Shown here one piece after another: positions 1 through 8,253 of a stretch of 64,000 nt of DNA. Source of the DNA: an uncultured Sphingomonas sp. (GTDB lineage Bacteria; Pseudomonadota; Alphaproteobacteria; Sphingomonadales; Sphingomonadaceae); the NCBI RefSeq assembly GCF_934560975.1, contig NZ_CAKTFO010000007.1:1-64000 (forward strand), given 5' to 3'. A program made the position numbers and the translations under genes. The notes beneath the pieces were generated by a model that was given only the letters and a program-made list of their open reading frames with translations, made no database searches and was not told the DNA's origin. Within the stretch, counting starts at the first letter, position 1, and every line of letters starts with the position of its first letter.

Positions 1-13
1 GCGAGAACTTCAT
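1..13 (-). CDS. pheT: Phenylalanyl-tRNA synthetase beta subunit, first codons only
   Basis: Only the start of this gene lies in the window. An ATG at 13-11 reads Met-Lys-Phe-Ser, the usual opening of PheT (MKF[ST]), and continues off the left edge. A GAGGGAA ribosome-binding sequence sits just upstream and overlaps the pheS stop codon, as expected for translationally linked pheS-pheT. PheT carries the editing and tRNA-binding parts of the alpha2-beta2 enzyme. The call rests on four codons plus position after pheS. Confidence 0.55.
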
Positions 14-25
14 CGTTGTATTCCC

Positions 26-1120
26 TCAGGCAGCCGTGCCGACGCCGGCCGACAGGGTCGGCACGTCGAGCGCGGAGAAGCCGTAGTGCGAAAGCCAGCG
101 GACATCGCCATCGAAGAAGGCGCGCAGATCGTCCATGCCGTACTTGAGCATGGCGAGGCGATCGACGCCGGTGCCAAAGGCGAAGCCCTGCCACTCGTCG
201 GGATCGAGCCCGGCCGCTTCGATCACCTTGCGGTTGACCATGCCGCTGCCCAGCACTTCCATCCAGCCTTCCGAACCGCCGACGACGCGCTTGCCCTTCT
301 GCATCGTGTAGCCGATGTCGACCTCCGCGGAGGGCTCGGTGAAGGGGAAGTAGCTGGGGCGCAGGCGCAGCACGATGTCCTCGCGCTCGAAGAACGCCTT
401 GAGGAAGGTCTCCAGCGTCCATTTGAGGTGGGCGAGGGTGATACCCTTGTCGATCACCAGCCCTTCGATCTGGTGGAACATCGGCGTGTGGGTGGCGTCG
501 CTGTCCGATCGGTAGACGCGGCCGGGCGCGATCACCCGCAGCGGCGGCGCCTGCCTGGTCATGGTGCGGATCTGGACGGGCGAAGTATGGGTGCGGAGCA
601 GCATCTTGTGCTCCTGCCCATCCCCGTGCGTTTGGCTGTCCGGGAAGTAGAAGGTGTCGTGCATCGCGCGCGCCGGATGCGTCTCCGGAATGTTGAGCGC
701 GGTGAAATTGTGCCAGTCGTCCTCGATCTCTGGCCCCGTGGCGACGGAAAAGCCCAAGTCGGCGAAGATCTCCGCCAGTTCGTCCATCACCTGGCTGACG
801 GGATGGATCGAACCCGCGGCCGTGCCCGCCAGCGGCAGCGTCATGTCCAGCGTCTCGGCCGCCAGCTTGGCATCGAGCGCGGCCGCATCCAGCACCGCCT
901 TGCGCCCGGCGATGGCATCGGCCACCGCGCCGCGCAGTGCCTGGATGGCGGGGGCCTTGGCCTGCCGCTCCTCCGGCGCCATTTGGCCCAGGGTCTTCAG
1001 CAATGCCGTGATGCTGCCGCTCTTGCCGAGCGCGCCCACGCGGATCGACTCCAGCGCATCCGCATCGGCGGTGGAAATGGCGCTCAGCAGGTCCGCCTTG
1101 GTCTGGTCGAGATCGTTCAC
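26..1120 (-). CDS. pheS: Phenylalanine--tRNA ligase alpha subunit
   Basis: Charges tRNA-Phe with phenylalanine as the catalytic subunit of a cytoplasmic alpha2-beta2 complex. At 364 residues it has normal PheS length. An N-terminal coiled-coil tRNA-binding arm covers roughly residues 1-90. The class II synthetase core follows, with the HPVSQVMDEL and GPEIEDDWHNF segments, motif 2 around GRVYRSDSDATHTPMFHQ, and motif 3 near the C-terminus (GFAFGTGVDRLAML). The start is GTG at 1120, chosen because AAGGA lies just upstream and the next sequence matches family N-termini. pheT begins 13 bases after the stop. Confidence 0.96.
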   Translation of the reverse strand: MNDLDQTKADLLSAISTADADALESIRVGALGKSGSITALLKTLGQMAPEERQAKAPAIQALRGAVADAIAGRKAVLDAAALDAKLAAETLDMTLPLAGTAAGSIHPVSQVMDELAEIFADLGFSVATGPEIEDDWHNFTALNIPETHPARAMHDTFYFPDSQTHGDGQEHKMLLRTHTSPVQIRTMTRQAPPLRVIAPGRVYRSDSDATHTPMFHQIEGLVIDKGITLAHLKWTLETFLKAFFEREDIVLRLRPSYFPFTEPSAEVDIGYTMQKGKRVVGGSEGWMEVLGSGMVNRKVIEAAGLDPDEWQGFAFGTGVDRLAMLKYGMDDLRAFFDGDVRWLSHYGFSALDVPTLSAGVGTAA

Positions 1121-1349
1121 TTGGTCCTTGTCCGTGAGGCCGCGCGCAACGGAACGGCGCGCCGCAGCGTGTCCATTGCCGGGCTTGGCGAGCCCGCGTC
1201 AACCGGCAGGCCCGATTAACCGCCGACCGATGCATGTCTGCCGCGCTCCCGCGTGATTTCGGGAAAGAACCGGCGCGCACAAGTATCTCTAGCATGGGCC
1301 AAAGGATCGCTGGATTGCGCGCCCACGCGGATCCGCCCATGCCGGGACC

Positions 1350-2138
1350 ATGGCGAGCCTTCTTGATCCCCATGCGCGCGGACGCGTGATCCTGGTCGGT
1401 GCCGGCCCCGGCGATCCCGACCTCCTGACCCTGCGCGCGGTGGAGGCGCTCCGCCAGGCGGACGTGGTCGTCCATGACGGGCTGATCGACCCGCGCGTGA
1501 TGGACCATGCGCCCGCGTCGGCGCAGCGCATCTCCGTCGCCAAGCAACGCTCCCGCCACACCCTGCCGCAGGAGGCGATCAATGCCCTGATCGTCGCCCA
1601 TGTGAAGGCGGGGTCGGTGGTTGTGCGGCTGAAGGGCGGCGACCCCTTCGTCTTCGGGCGCGGCGGCGAGGAGGTGGAAGCCGTGCGCGCCGCCGGGCTG
1701 CGGGTGGAGGTGGTCCCCGGCGTGTCGGCGGCGCTGGGTTGTGCGGCGGAGGCCATGCTGCCCCTCACCCATCGCGATTGGTCGAGTGCGGTGAGCTTCG
1801 TCGCTGGCCAGTGCAAGGGGCTGTCGGAACAGGATTGGTCGGGTCTGGCGGGACGTGGGCGCACGCTGGTCATCTACATGGGCCTCGCCAATGCCCGCGC
1901 GATCGCGGACAAGTTGATGAACGATGGGGTCGCGCCCGACATGCCGGTTGCGGTGCTGGAACGCGGCACCTTGCCCGGATCGCGCGCGCTGCGCACCCTG
2001 CTGGCGGACCTTGGCGACATGGTCGATCGCGATGGAGTACAGAGCCCCGCGATCATTGTCGTGGGCGAGGTCGTGCTGCTGTCGGATGCGGAGAGCCGTC
2101 TGGCCGCCTTCGCCGCGCAGGCGGAGGCGCTGGCGTGA
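1350..2138 (+). CDS. cobA: Uroporphyrinogen-III C-methyltransferase (SUMT)
   Basis: Transfers two methyl groups from S-adenosylmethionine to uroporphyrinogen III, giving precorrin-2, the precursor of siroheme and cobalamin. The 262-residue protein is the methyltransferase domain alone, without the dehydrogenase/chelatase half of E. coli CysG. Visible signatures are the N-terminal GAGPGDPDLLT loop (about residue 16), VVVRLKGGDPFVFGRGGEE (about 90-108) and VVPGVSAALG. It heads an operon with DUF2849, cysI, DUF934 and cysH, so its likely job is siroheme for the sulfite reductase. Siroheme synthesis would still need a precorrin-2 dehydrogenase/chelatase encoded elsewhere. The ATG at 1350 has only a weak ribosome-binding site. 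Confidence 0.93.
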   Translation: MASLLDPHARGRVILVGAGPGDPDLLTLRAVEALRQADVVVHDGLIDPRVMDHAPASAQRISVAKQRSRHTLPQEAINALIVAHVKAGSVVVRLKGGDPFVFGRGGEEVEAVRAAGLRVEVVPGVSAALGCAAEAMLPLTHRDWSSAVSFVAGQCKGLSEQDWSGLAGRGRTLVIYMGLANARAIADKLMNDGVAPDMPVAVLERGTLPGSRALRTLLADLGDMVDRDGVQSPAIIVVGEVVLLSDAESRLAAFAAQAEALA

Positions 2139-2431
2139 AGATCCTGACCGGGAACGACCTGGTGACCGGCGACGTCGTCTGGTGGACCGGCGACGGCTGG
2201 TCGCGGCTGGTCGCCGATGCGGTGGACGTGGCCGACGCTGGCGAGGCGATCGCCAAGCGCGAGGAGGCCGCGCGCCGCGTCAACGTGCCCTATCTGCTCG
2301 ACGCAGCCCTGGGCGAAACCGGCCCCGTCCCGCTCCACATCAAGGACCGTATCCGCGCCGCCGGCCCGACCGTGCGCCCCGACCTCGGCGTGCAGGCGGA
2401 GCAGGTCGCGCGCGAAAGCTGGGTGATATGA
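2135..2431 (+). CDS. DUF2849 protein of the sulfite-reductase operon
   Basis: A 98-residue protein of unknown biochemical role. It starts with GTG inside the cobA stop (GTGA overlap), which implies translational coupling. The sequence opens MKILTGNDLVTGDVVWW and holds an EEAARRVNVPYLLDA stretch typical of DUF2849 proteins. In alphaproteobacteria these are commonly encoded between the siroheme methyltransferase and cysI. No signal peptide, membrane segment or cysteine cluster is visible. A role in sulfite reductase maturation or regulation would be a guess from context. Confidence 0.85.
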   Translation: MKILTGNDLVTGDVVWWTGDGWSRLVADAVDVADAGEAIAKREEAARRVNVPYLLDAALGETGPVPLHIKDRIRAAGPTVRPDLGVQAEQVARESWVI

Positions 2432-2508
2432 CACGCTCACGCCGTGCCGCGACGCCGCGGACCGATACCGGTTTCTACACGCACCATCTCTCGCCACGAG
2501 AGACATGG

Positions 2509-2528
2509 GCCCCTGCCTTTGCAGGGGC
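2509..2528. repeat. REP-like palindrome
   Basis: A perfect 8-bp inverted repeat (GCCCCTGC / GCAGGGGC) with a CTTT loop in the 119-bp gap between the DUF2849 gene and cysI, 23 bp before the cysI start. The same stem-loop plan (C/T-rich stem ending GC, GAAG or CTTT/CTTC loop) recurs at several intergenic places in this window, so this is a dispersed family rather than a terminator. No T-tract follows. Confidence 0.7.
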
Positions 2529-2550
2529 GACGTGCTCCAAGGGCTGACGC

Positions 2551-4178
<1,628 letters not shown>

Positions 4179-4182
<4 letters not shown>

Positions 4183-4601
4183 CCCTGATCCGCTTCCGCG
4201 ACGATGCCGCGCATGAAGAGCCGGCGGGGACGCTCGACGACTTCCTCGGCCAGACCAACGCCACCGCCGTGCGGCTGGAAGCGGGCGAGGATGCGCGCGC
4301 GCTTCTCCCCCACCTCAATCGGCTGGCGCTGATCGAGATCGCCTTCCCCACCTTTCGCGACGGGCGCGGCTATTCCGCCGCACGTATCCTGCGCGAGGCG
4401 GGCTATGCCGGCGAACTGCGCGCGCAGGGCGAGATCCTGCTCGACCAGGTGGTGCAATATCGCCGCTGCGGCTTCGATGCCCTGGCGAGCGAACGGGAGC
4501 TTGATCCCGCGGCGGTCGAGACGGCGTTGTCCCGCTTCCCGCAGGTCTACCAACCGGCCGCCGATGCGCGCGCGCCGGTGTGGAGGCTGCGCCATGGCTG
4601 A
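4179..4601 (+). CDS. DUF934 protein, sulfite-reductase associated
   Basis: A 140-residue protein whose ATG overlaps the cysI stop (ATGA) and whose end overlaps the cysH start, so three genes are translationally chained. The central stretch FPTFRDGRGYSAARILRE, followed by GELRAQGEILLDQ, is the hallmark of the DUF934 family, which in proteobacteria accompanies cysI and cysH. Its biochemical role is unknown. It has no transmembrane segment or signal peptide, so a soluble accessory function in sulfite reduction is the simplest inference. Confidence 0.9.
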
Positions 4602-5370
4602 GGCGGCACGGCGGCTGGATACGCTGGACGTTCGCCCCGCCTTCACCCAGGCGGACGTGGACGCGCTGAATGCGCGTCATACCGGTCGACCGACGGGCGA
4701 GATGCTGCGGGACCTGTTGACCGGCGACCTCGCCGGCCGGGTCGCCCTGGTCTCCTCCTTTGGTGCCGAATCCGCTGTGTTGCTGCATCTGGTGAGCGAG
4801 GTGGACAAGGCCATCCCGCTGATCTTCACCAACACGCAGAAGATGTTCGGCGAAACTCTCGCCTATCGGGACGAGGTGGCGGAACGGCTCGGCTTCGTCG
4901 ATCTGCGCGTCTACCGTCCCAATCCGATGATCCTGGCGGACAGGGACAATACGGGCCTGCGCTGGTCCTACGATCCCGACGGCTGCTGCGCGATCCGCAA
5001 GGTGGAGCCGCTCCAGCGCGCGCTCAAGGGCTTCGATGCGTGGATTTCGGGGCGCAAGGGGTTCCAGGCCGGTACCCGCCGGGCACTGCCCCTGTTCGAG
5101 CTGGACGTCGACCATGCCGATGGCCCGAAGCTGAAGCTGAACCCGCTGGCGGGCTGGTCCAAGGACGAACTGAACGCCTATTTCGATGCGCACAAGCTGC
5201 CCCGCCACCCGCTGGAGGCGCAGGGCTATCCCTCGATCGGCTGCTCGCCCTGCACCAGCAAGGTGTTGCCGGGCGAGGATCCGCGATCCGGACGCTGGCG
5301 CGGCTGGGACAAGGTGGAATGCGGCATCCACACCCCGATCAGCCCGAGCGAGAACGACCCGATCTTCTGA
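4594..5370 (+). CDS. cysH: Assimilatory adenylyl-sulfate (APS) reductase, CysH family
   Basis: Reduces activated sulfate to sulfite using thioredoxin. The 258-residue protein shows the PP-loop-type SSFGAESAVLLHL motif (about residues 48-60) and the C-terminal redox tail ECGIH. It also has two cysteine pairs, DGCCAIRK and IGCSPC, which bind a [4Fe-4S] cluster in bacterial APS reductases and are missing from E. coli-type PAPS reductase. I therefore infer APS as substrate. The ATG at 4594 overlaps the end of the DUF934 gene by 8 bp. It is the last gene of the operon, and its product feeds sulfite to CysI. Confidence 0.92.
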   Translation: MAEAARRLDTLDVRPAFTQADVDALNARHTGRPTGEMLRDLLTGDLAGRVALVSSFGAESAVLLHLVSEVDKAIPLIFTNTQKMFGETLAYRDEVAERLGFVDLRVYRPNPMILADRDNTGLRWSYDPDGCCAIRKVEPLQRALKGFDAWISGRKGFQAGTRRALPLFELDVDHADGPKLKLNPLAGWSKDELNAYFDAHKLPRHPLEAQGYPSIGCSPCTSKVLPGEDPRSGRWRGWDKVECGIHTPISPSENDPIF

Positions 5371-5385
5371 CCGGCCGTACGCCGA

Positions 5386-6102
5386 TCAGCCGGTGGGGAT
5401 GCCCGCCTTGAACAGCCGGCAATCCGATCGCCCGTCGCCGCTGACCTTGTTGCCGTTGTAGACCGAATAATCGGTGCGCTGGCGTACGTTGAACGCTTCC
5501 ACCGCGCGCAAGGTCTGCGGGCCGAAGGTGAAGAACGGCACCAGCGGGCGATAAGCGTAAAAGATTTCCGCCACCATTACCGCCGTGCCGCCCGACGCGG
5601 CGATCTGCGCATCGCCCGGCCCCATGCCGGTGATGGTGGACGCGCTCTCCACCGCGCCATGATCGGTGTTGACGGTGCTATCCAGGTTGGTGACCGCCCC
5701 GCCCGAGCTGTTGCGCGGCACGCCATAGCTGGACGCCATGTTGAGCGCGCCGGCGCATCGCTGCCACCGGATCCACTGCGCGAAATCCGACGTGCCATTC
5801 GCCTTCGTGGTGCGCTGCTCCAGATCGCTCAGGATGATGCGGCCGTTGGCGGCAAAATCGTCGCCGCCCATCAGCTTGCCGCCGATCATCACCTCGTTCA
5901 CGTCGGTTTCGTCCATCGCGTTGCGCACCCGCGCGGCATTGTCCGCCACCGTCTGGGCGATCTGGTTCATGCGCAGCACCATCTGCACGTATCGCGCGAC
6001 CTCGATCCCGCCGAGCCCGACCAGCAGCAGCAACGGCAGGGTCAGCGCGAATTCGATCAGGGCGACGCCGCGCTGGTCGCCCGCCAGGGTATGGGCCGTC
6101 AT
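5386..6102 (-). CDS. TadE-like pilus assembly protein
   Basis: A 238-residue protein with the TadE/TadG N-terminal signature: a short basic leader (MTAHTLAGDQRG), then VALIEFALTLPLLLLVGLGGIEVARYV, a single membrane helix preceded by the Gly-(X)4-Glu prepilin pattern. The rest is predicted extracytoplasmic with an unrecognised fold. Such minor pilin-like proteins are processed by the TadV peptidase and take part in Flp pilus/tight-adherence assembly. Its ATG overlaps the stop of the upstream TadE-like gene (ATGA). No tad ATPase or secretin gene is in the window. Confidence 0.85.
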   Translation of the reverse strand: MTAHTLAGDQRGVALIEFALTLPLLLLVGLGGIEVARYVQMVLRMNQIAQTVADNAARVRNAMDETDVNEVMIGGKLMGGDDFAANGRIILSDLEQRTTKANGTSDFAQWIRWQRCAGALNMASSYGVPRNSSGGAVTNLDSTVNTDHGAVESASTITGMGPGDAQIAASGGTAVMVAEIFYAYRPLVPFFTFGPQTLRAVEAFNVRQRTDYSVYNGNKVSGDGRSDCRLFKAGIPTG

Positions 6103-6668
6103 GTGCAGACCGTGACCGGCTGCGCCTGCGCCTCATAAGGCTGGTTGCGCATCATCATGGTGGCGGTGATCGTCGTCAGGTCGGGGAAGCCCAGGAACCG
6201 GCCGAGCGGCATCAGCGCGGGGTAGCTGACCGTCGCGGTGTAATAGATGATGTCGTCGCCGCCGCCATTGCCACCGGCGCCGCCGTCCGCATCCCACTGC
6301 TTGTTGTTGTTGAGGTCGAGGAAGCAATCCCCCTTGTTGTAGGTGCCGAGCGGGGCGGTGTCGGTGGTGATCGGCTCCGGCTTTCCGACCGTACTGAAAT
6401 CGTCATAGCTCATCGGCTTGACCTTCACGTCGGCGGAACTCAGCAGGGTCCGCATCCGCCCTTGAACAAAGGTGGTCACCGTCTGGGTGGTGACGCCGCC
6501 CACCGTCACCTGGCGCGCGGCCTGGTCCATCGCGCCCTGCAGCTGCACGCCCATGAAAGCACGAAAGGCCAGGTCGGTCAGCGCCATGATCGTCATGATC
6601 AGGGGGGCCGCGATCAAGGCGAACTCCACCACGGTGGCACCCCGGCGGTCGCGTAGCAGCCGCCTCAC
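6099..6668 (-). CDS. TadE-like minor pilin
   Basis: A 189-residue protein starting RRLLRDRRGATVVEFALIAAPLIMTIMALTDLAFRA, again a basic leader, Gly-Ala and Glu before one hydrophobic helix. The start was set at GTG 6668 because it overlaps the stop of the upstream vWA-containing gene (GTGA) and gives the compact family N-terminus. A longer upstream reading would run inside that gene. Residues around 125-150 hold a KGDCFLDLNNNKQWD segment rich in Asp and Asn, which resembles a calcium-binding loop. The protein is the middle gene of a three-gene minor-pilin operon. Confidence 0.85.
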   Translation of the reverse strand: MRRLLRDRRGATVVEFALIAAPLIMTIMALTDLAFRAFMGVQLQGAMDQAARQVTVGGVTTQTVTTFVQGRMRTLLSSADVKVKPMSYDDFSTVGKPEPITTDTAPLGTYNKGDCFLDLNNNKQWDADGGAGGNGGGDDIIYYTATVSYPALMPLGRFLGFPDLTTITATMMMRNQPYEAQAQPVTVCT

Positions 6669-8167
6669 TTGGTGAGCCTCAGCGCGCCGATATTCCGGCC
6701 GATCTCCGTAAACTTGGCGATCAGCGCGGCGGAATTGCCGGAGGTGGACGCCTGCCCCGGATTGGTCGCGCAATTCTTCAGGCTGGTGTCGAGGCTGCTG
6801 GCAAACGCCACCACCCACACCGACACGCCGCGATTTTTCACCGTGCTGCACATCAGGTTGAAACGCTGCTGGTGACGCGCGTCCTGGGTGCTGAGGCTGC
6901 CGCCTGTTACACGCTGGTCATAGGCTTCGATGCCGTAGGCTGAATAGATCGTGGAGCCTGTATCGAGCTGGCCGTCCGTCATGAAGATAATGAAGCGGTT
7001 GGTCGGCATGCCATTATAGCTCGCAGGACTGTCCGCGAACACACCGGCCGGGGAGATCAGACGCGCACCCCAGATCATGCCGATATCATGGTAAGTACCG
7101 CCGTCCGGGGCCAACGCGTTGAGGTAGCTGTTCAGATCGCCTCGTGACCACGCCTGCAATCGCCTCGCTTCATACGGACAGGCAGTCTGAGTCGGAGTAT
7201 TGTTATTGCCATAGGTAAACGTCTGCGATCCAGCATCGGGATCGTAGGGCGGCCAGCGCTTTTCGGCACTGTCAGCCGGAGCGTCGATATCCAGATCGTA
7301 AGCGCCCGACGGGATCGTCTGCGTGCTGGCTGTGATCGTGGATACGGTCTGCCGCTCCTCAATACACCCGCTCCAGTCGGCAAACGAAGAGGCCTTGTGC
7401 GAGACGCTATTCTGTTGCGCGTAGCAGTTGTTGTTGTTGCAGACTTTGCGATAGTAAGGTACGGGATTGCGAATGTAATCCGCATTCACCTTATACAGCA
7501 GCTTCCCAACATTTACTGTGCTTGAATAAGGCACCACCCCGAAGCGCAGCCGCATGCCCGCCGCCGACAATTGCTGCTGGATCGGCGCAAGCTGGTCGTA
7601 GAGGGCGAGCACGGCGGAACGCAGCGCGGCAATCTTGGTCTGGTTGTCGCTGGACGATGCCTTGTCCGCCATCGAGCCGGTCGTATCCAGCACCAGCACG
7701 ATGTCCGTGTTCACGAAATCCTGCTGCGCGGTGCAGGTGGTGCTGATCGTCGTCGGCTGAAAACCGAACAGGCCCATCACCGATGCGCCAAGCTTGGTGG
7801 TGGAGGTGACGGCCACAACCTTGGTCGACGTGCCCGTCACCGACACGCTGGGAGTGAACGGCGTGGTGCCGTAGAGGCCCTGTTTGAAGTTGAAGTTGAA
7901 GAACTTGACCGCCTCGGTGGAAGCGCTGGTGGTGCTCTGCCCCTGGCTCAGCGCCCAGCGGCCGGCAAGCGACGAGGCATCGCACGCCTGCTGCATGCGC
8001 GACCGCACCACATAATAGCGCCCCACATCGATGCTGGACCCGACCAGTGCCAGCAAGGGGATCAGCAGCGCGCCGGTCAGGATCAGCGCGTTGCCCGCTT
8101 CGTTGCGACCCAATTGGCGCAGGAGAGCACGCAGCCGCACGCAACAGGACATCAGGATCAACGGCAC
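6665..8167 (-). CDS. tadG: TadG-type pilus protein with von Willebrand factor A domain
   Basis: A 500-residue protein anchored by an N-terminal helix (GNALILTGALLIPLLALVGSSIDVGR, about residues 25-50) with the TadG leader pattern RNEAGNA. From about residue 150 a vWA domain begins with IVLVLDTTGSMADKA, a MIDAS-like metal site in which DTTGS replaces DxSxS. It continues to FIIFMTDGQLDTGS. In Caulobacter-type systems TadG helps assemble Flp pili in the envelope. GTG 8167 has GGAG close upstream. ATG 8152, five codons later, is the alternative. It is the first gene of the three-gene operon. Confidence 0.85.
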   Translation of the reverse strand: MPLILMSCCVRLRALLRQLGRNEAGNALILTGALLIPLLALVGSSIDVGRYYVVRSRMQQACDASSLAGRWALSQGQSTTSASTEAVKFFNFNFKQGLYGTTPFTPSVSVTGTSTKVVAVTSTTKLGASVMGLFGFQPTTISTTCTAQQDFVNTDIVLVLDTTGSMADKASSSDNQTKIAALRSAVLALYDQLAPIQQQLSAAGMRLRFGVVPYSSTVNVGKLLYKVNADYIRNPVPYYRKVCNNNNCYAQQNSVSHKASSFADWSGCIEERQTVSTITASTQTIPSGAYDLDIDAPADSAEKRWPPYDPDAGSQTFTYGNNNTPTQTACPYEARRLQAWSRGDLNSYLNALAPDGGTYHDIGMIWGARLISPAGVFADSPASYNGMPTNRFIIFMTDGQLDTGSTIYSAYGIEAYDQRVTGGSLSTQDARHQQRFNLMCSTVKNRGVSVWVVAFASSLDTSLKNCATNPGQASTSGNSAALIAKFTEIGRNIGALRLTK

Positions 8168-8253
8168 GCACTCCAGCCCTACATGGCTGGACCGGGCTTA
8201 AGCCGGCTGCACTTACAAAGCGTTAAGTAGCGTAACCTTGTGTAAGATGATGG

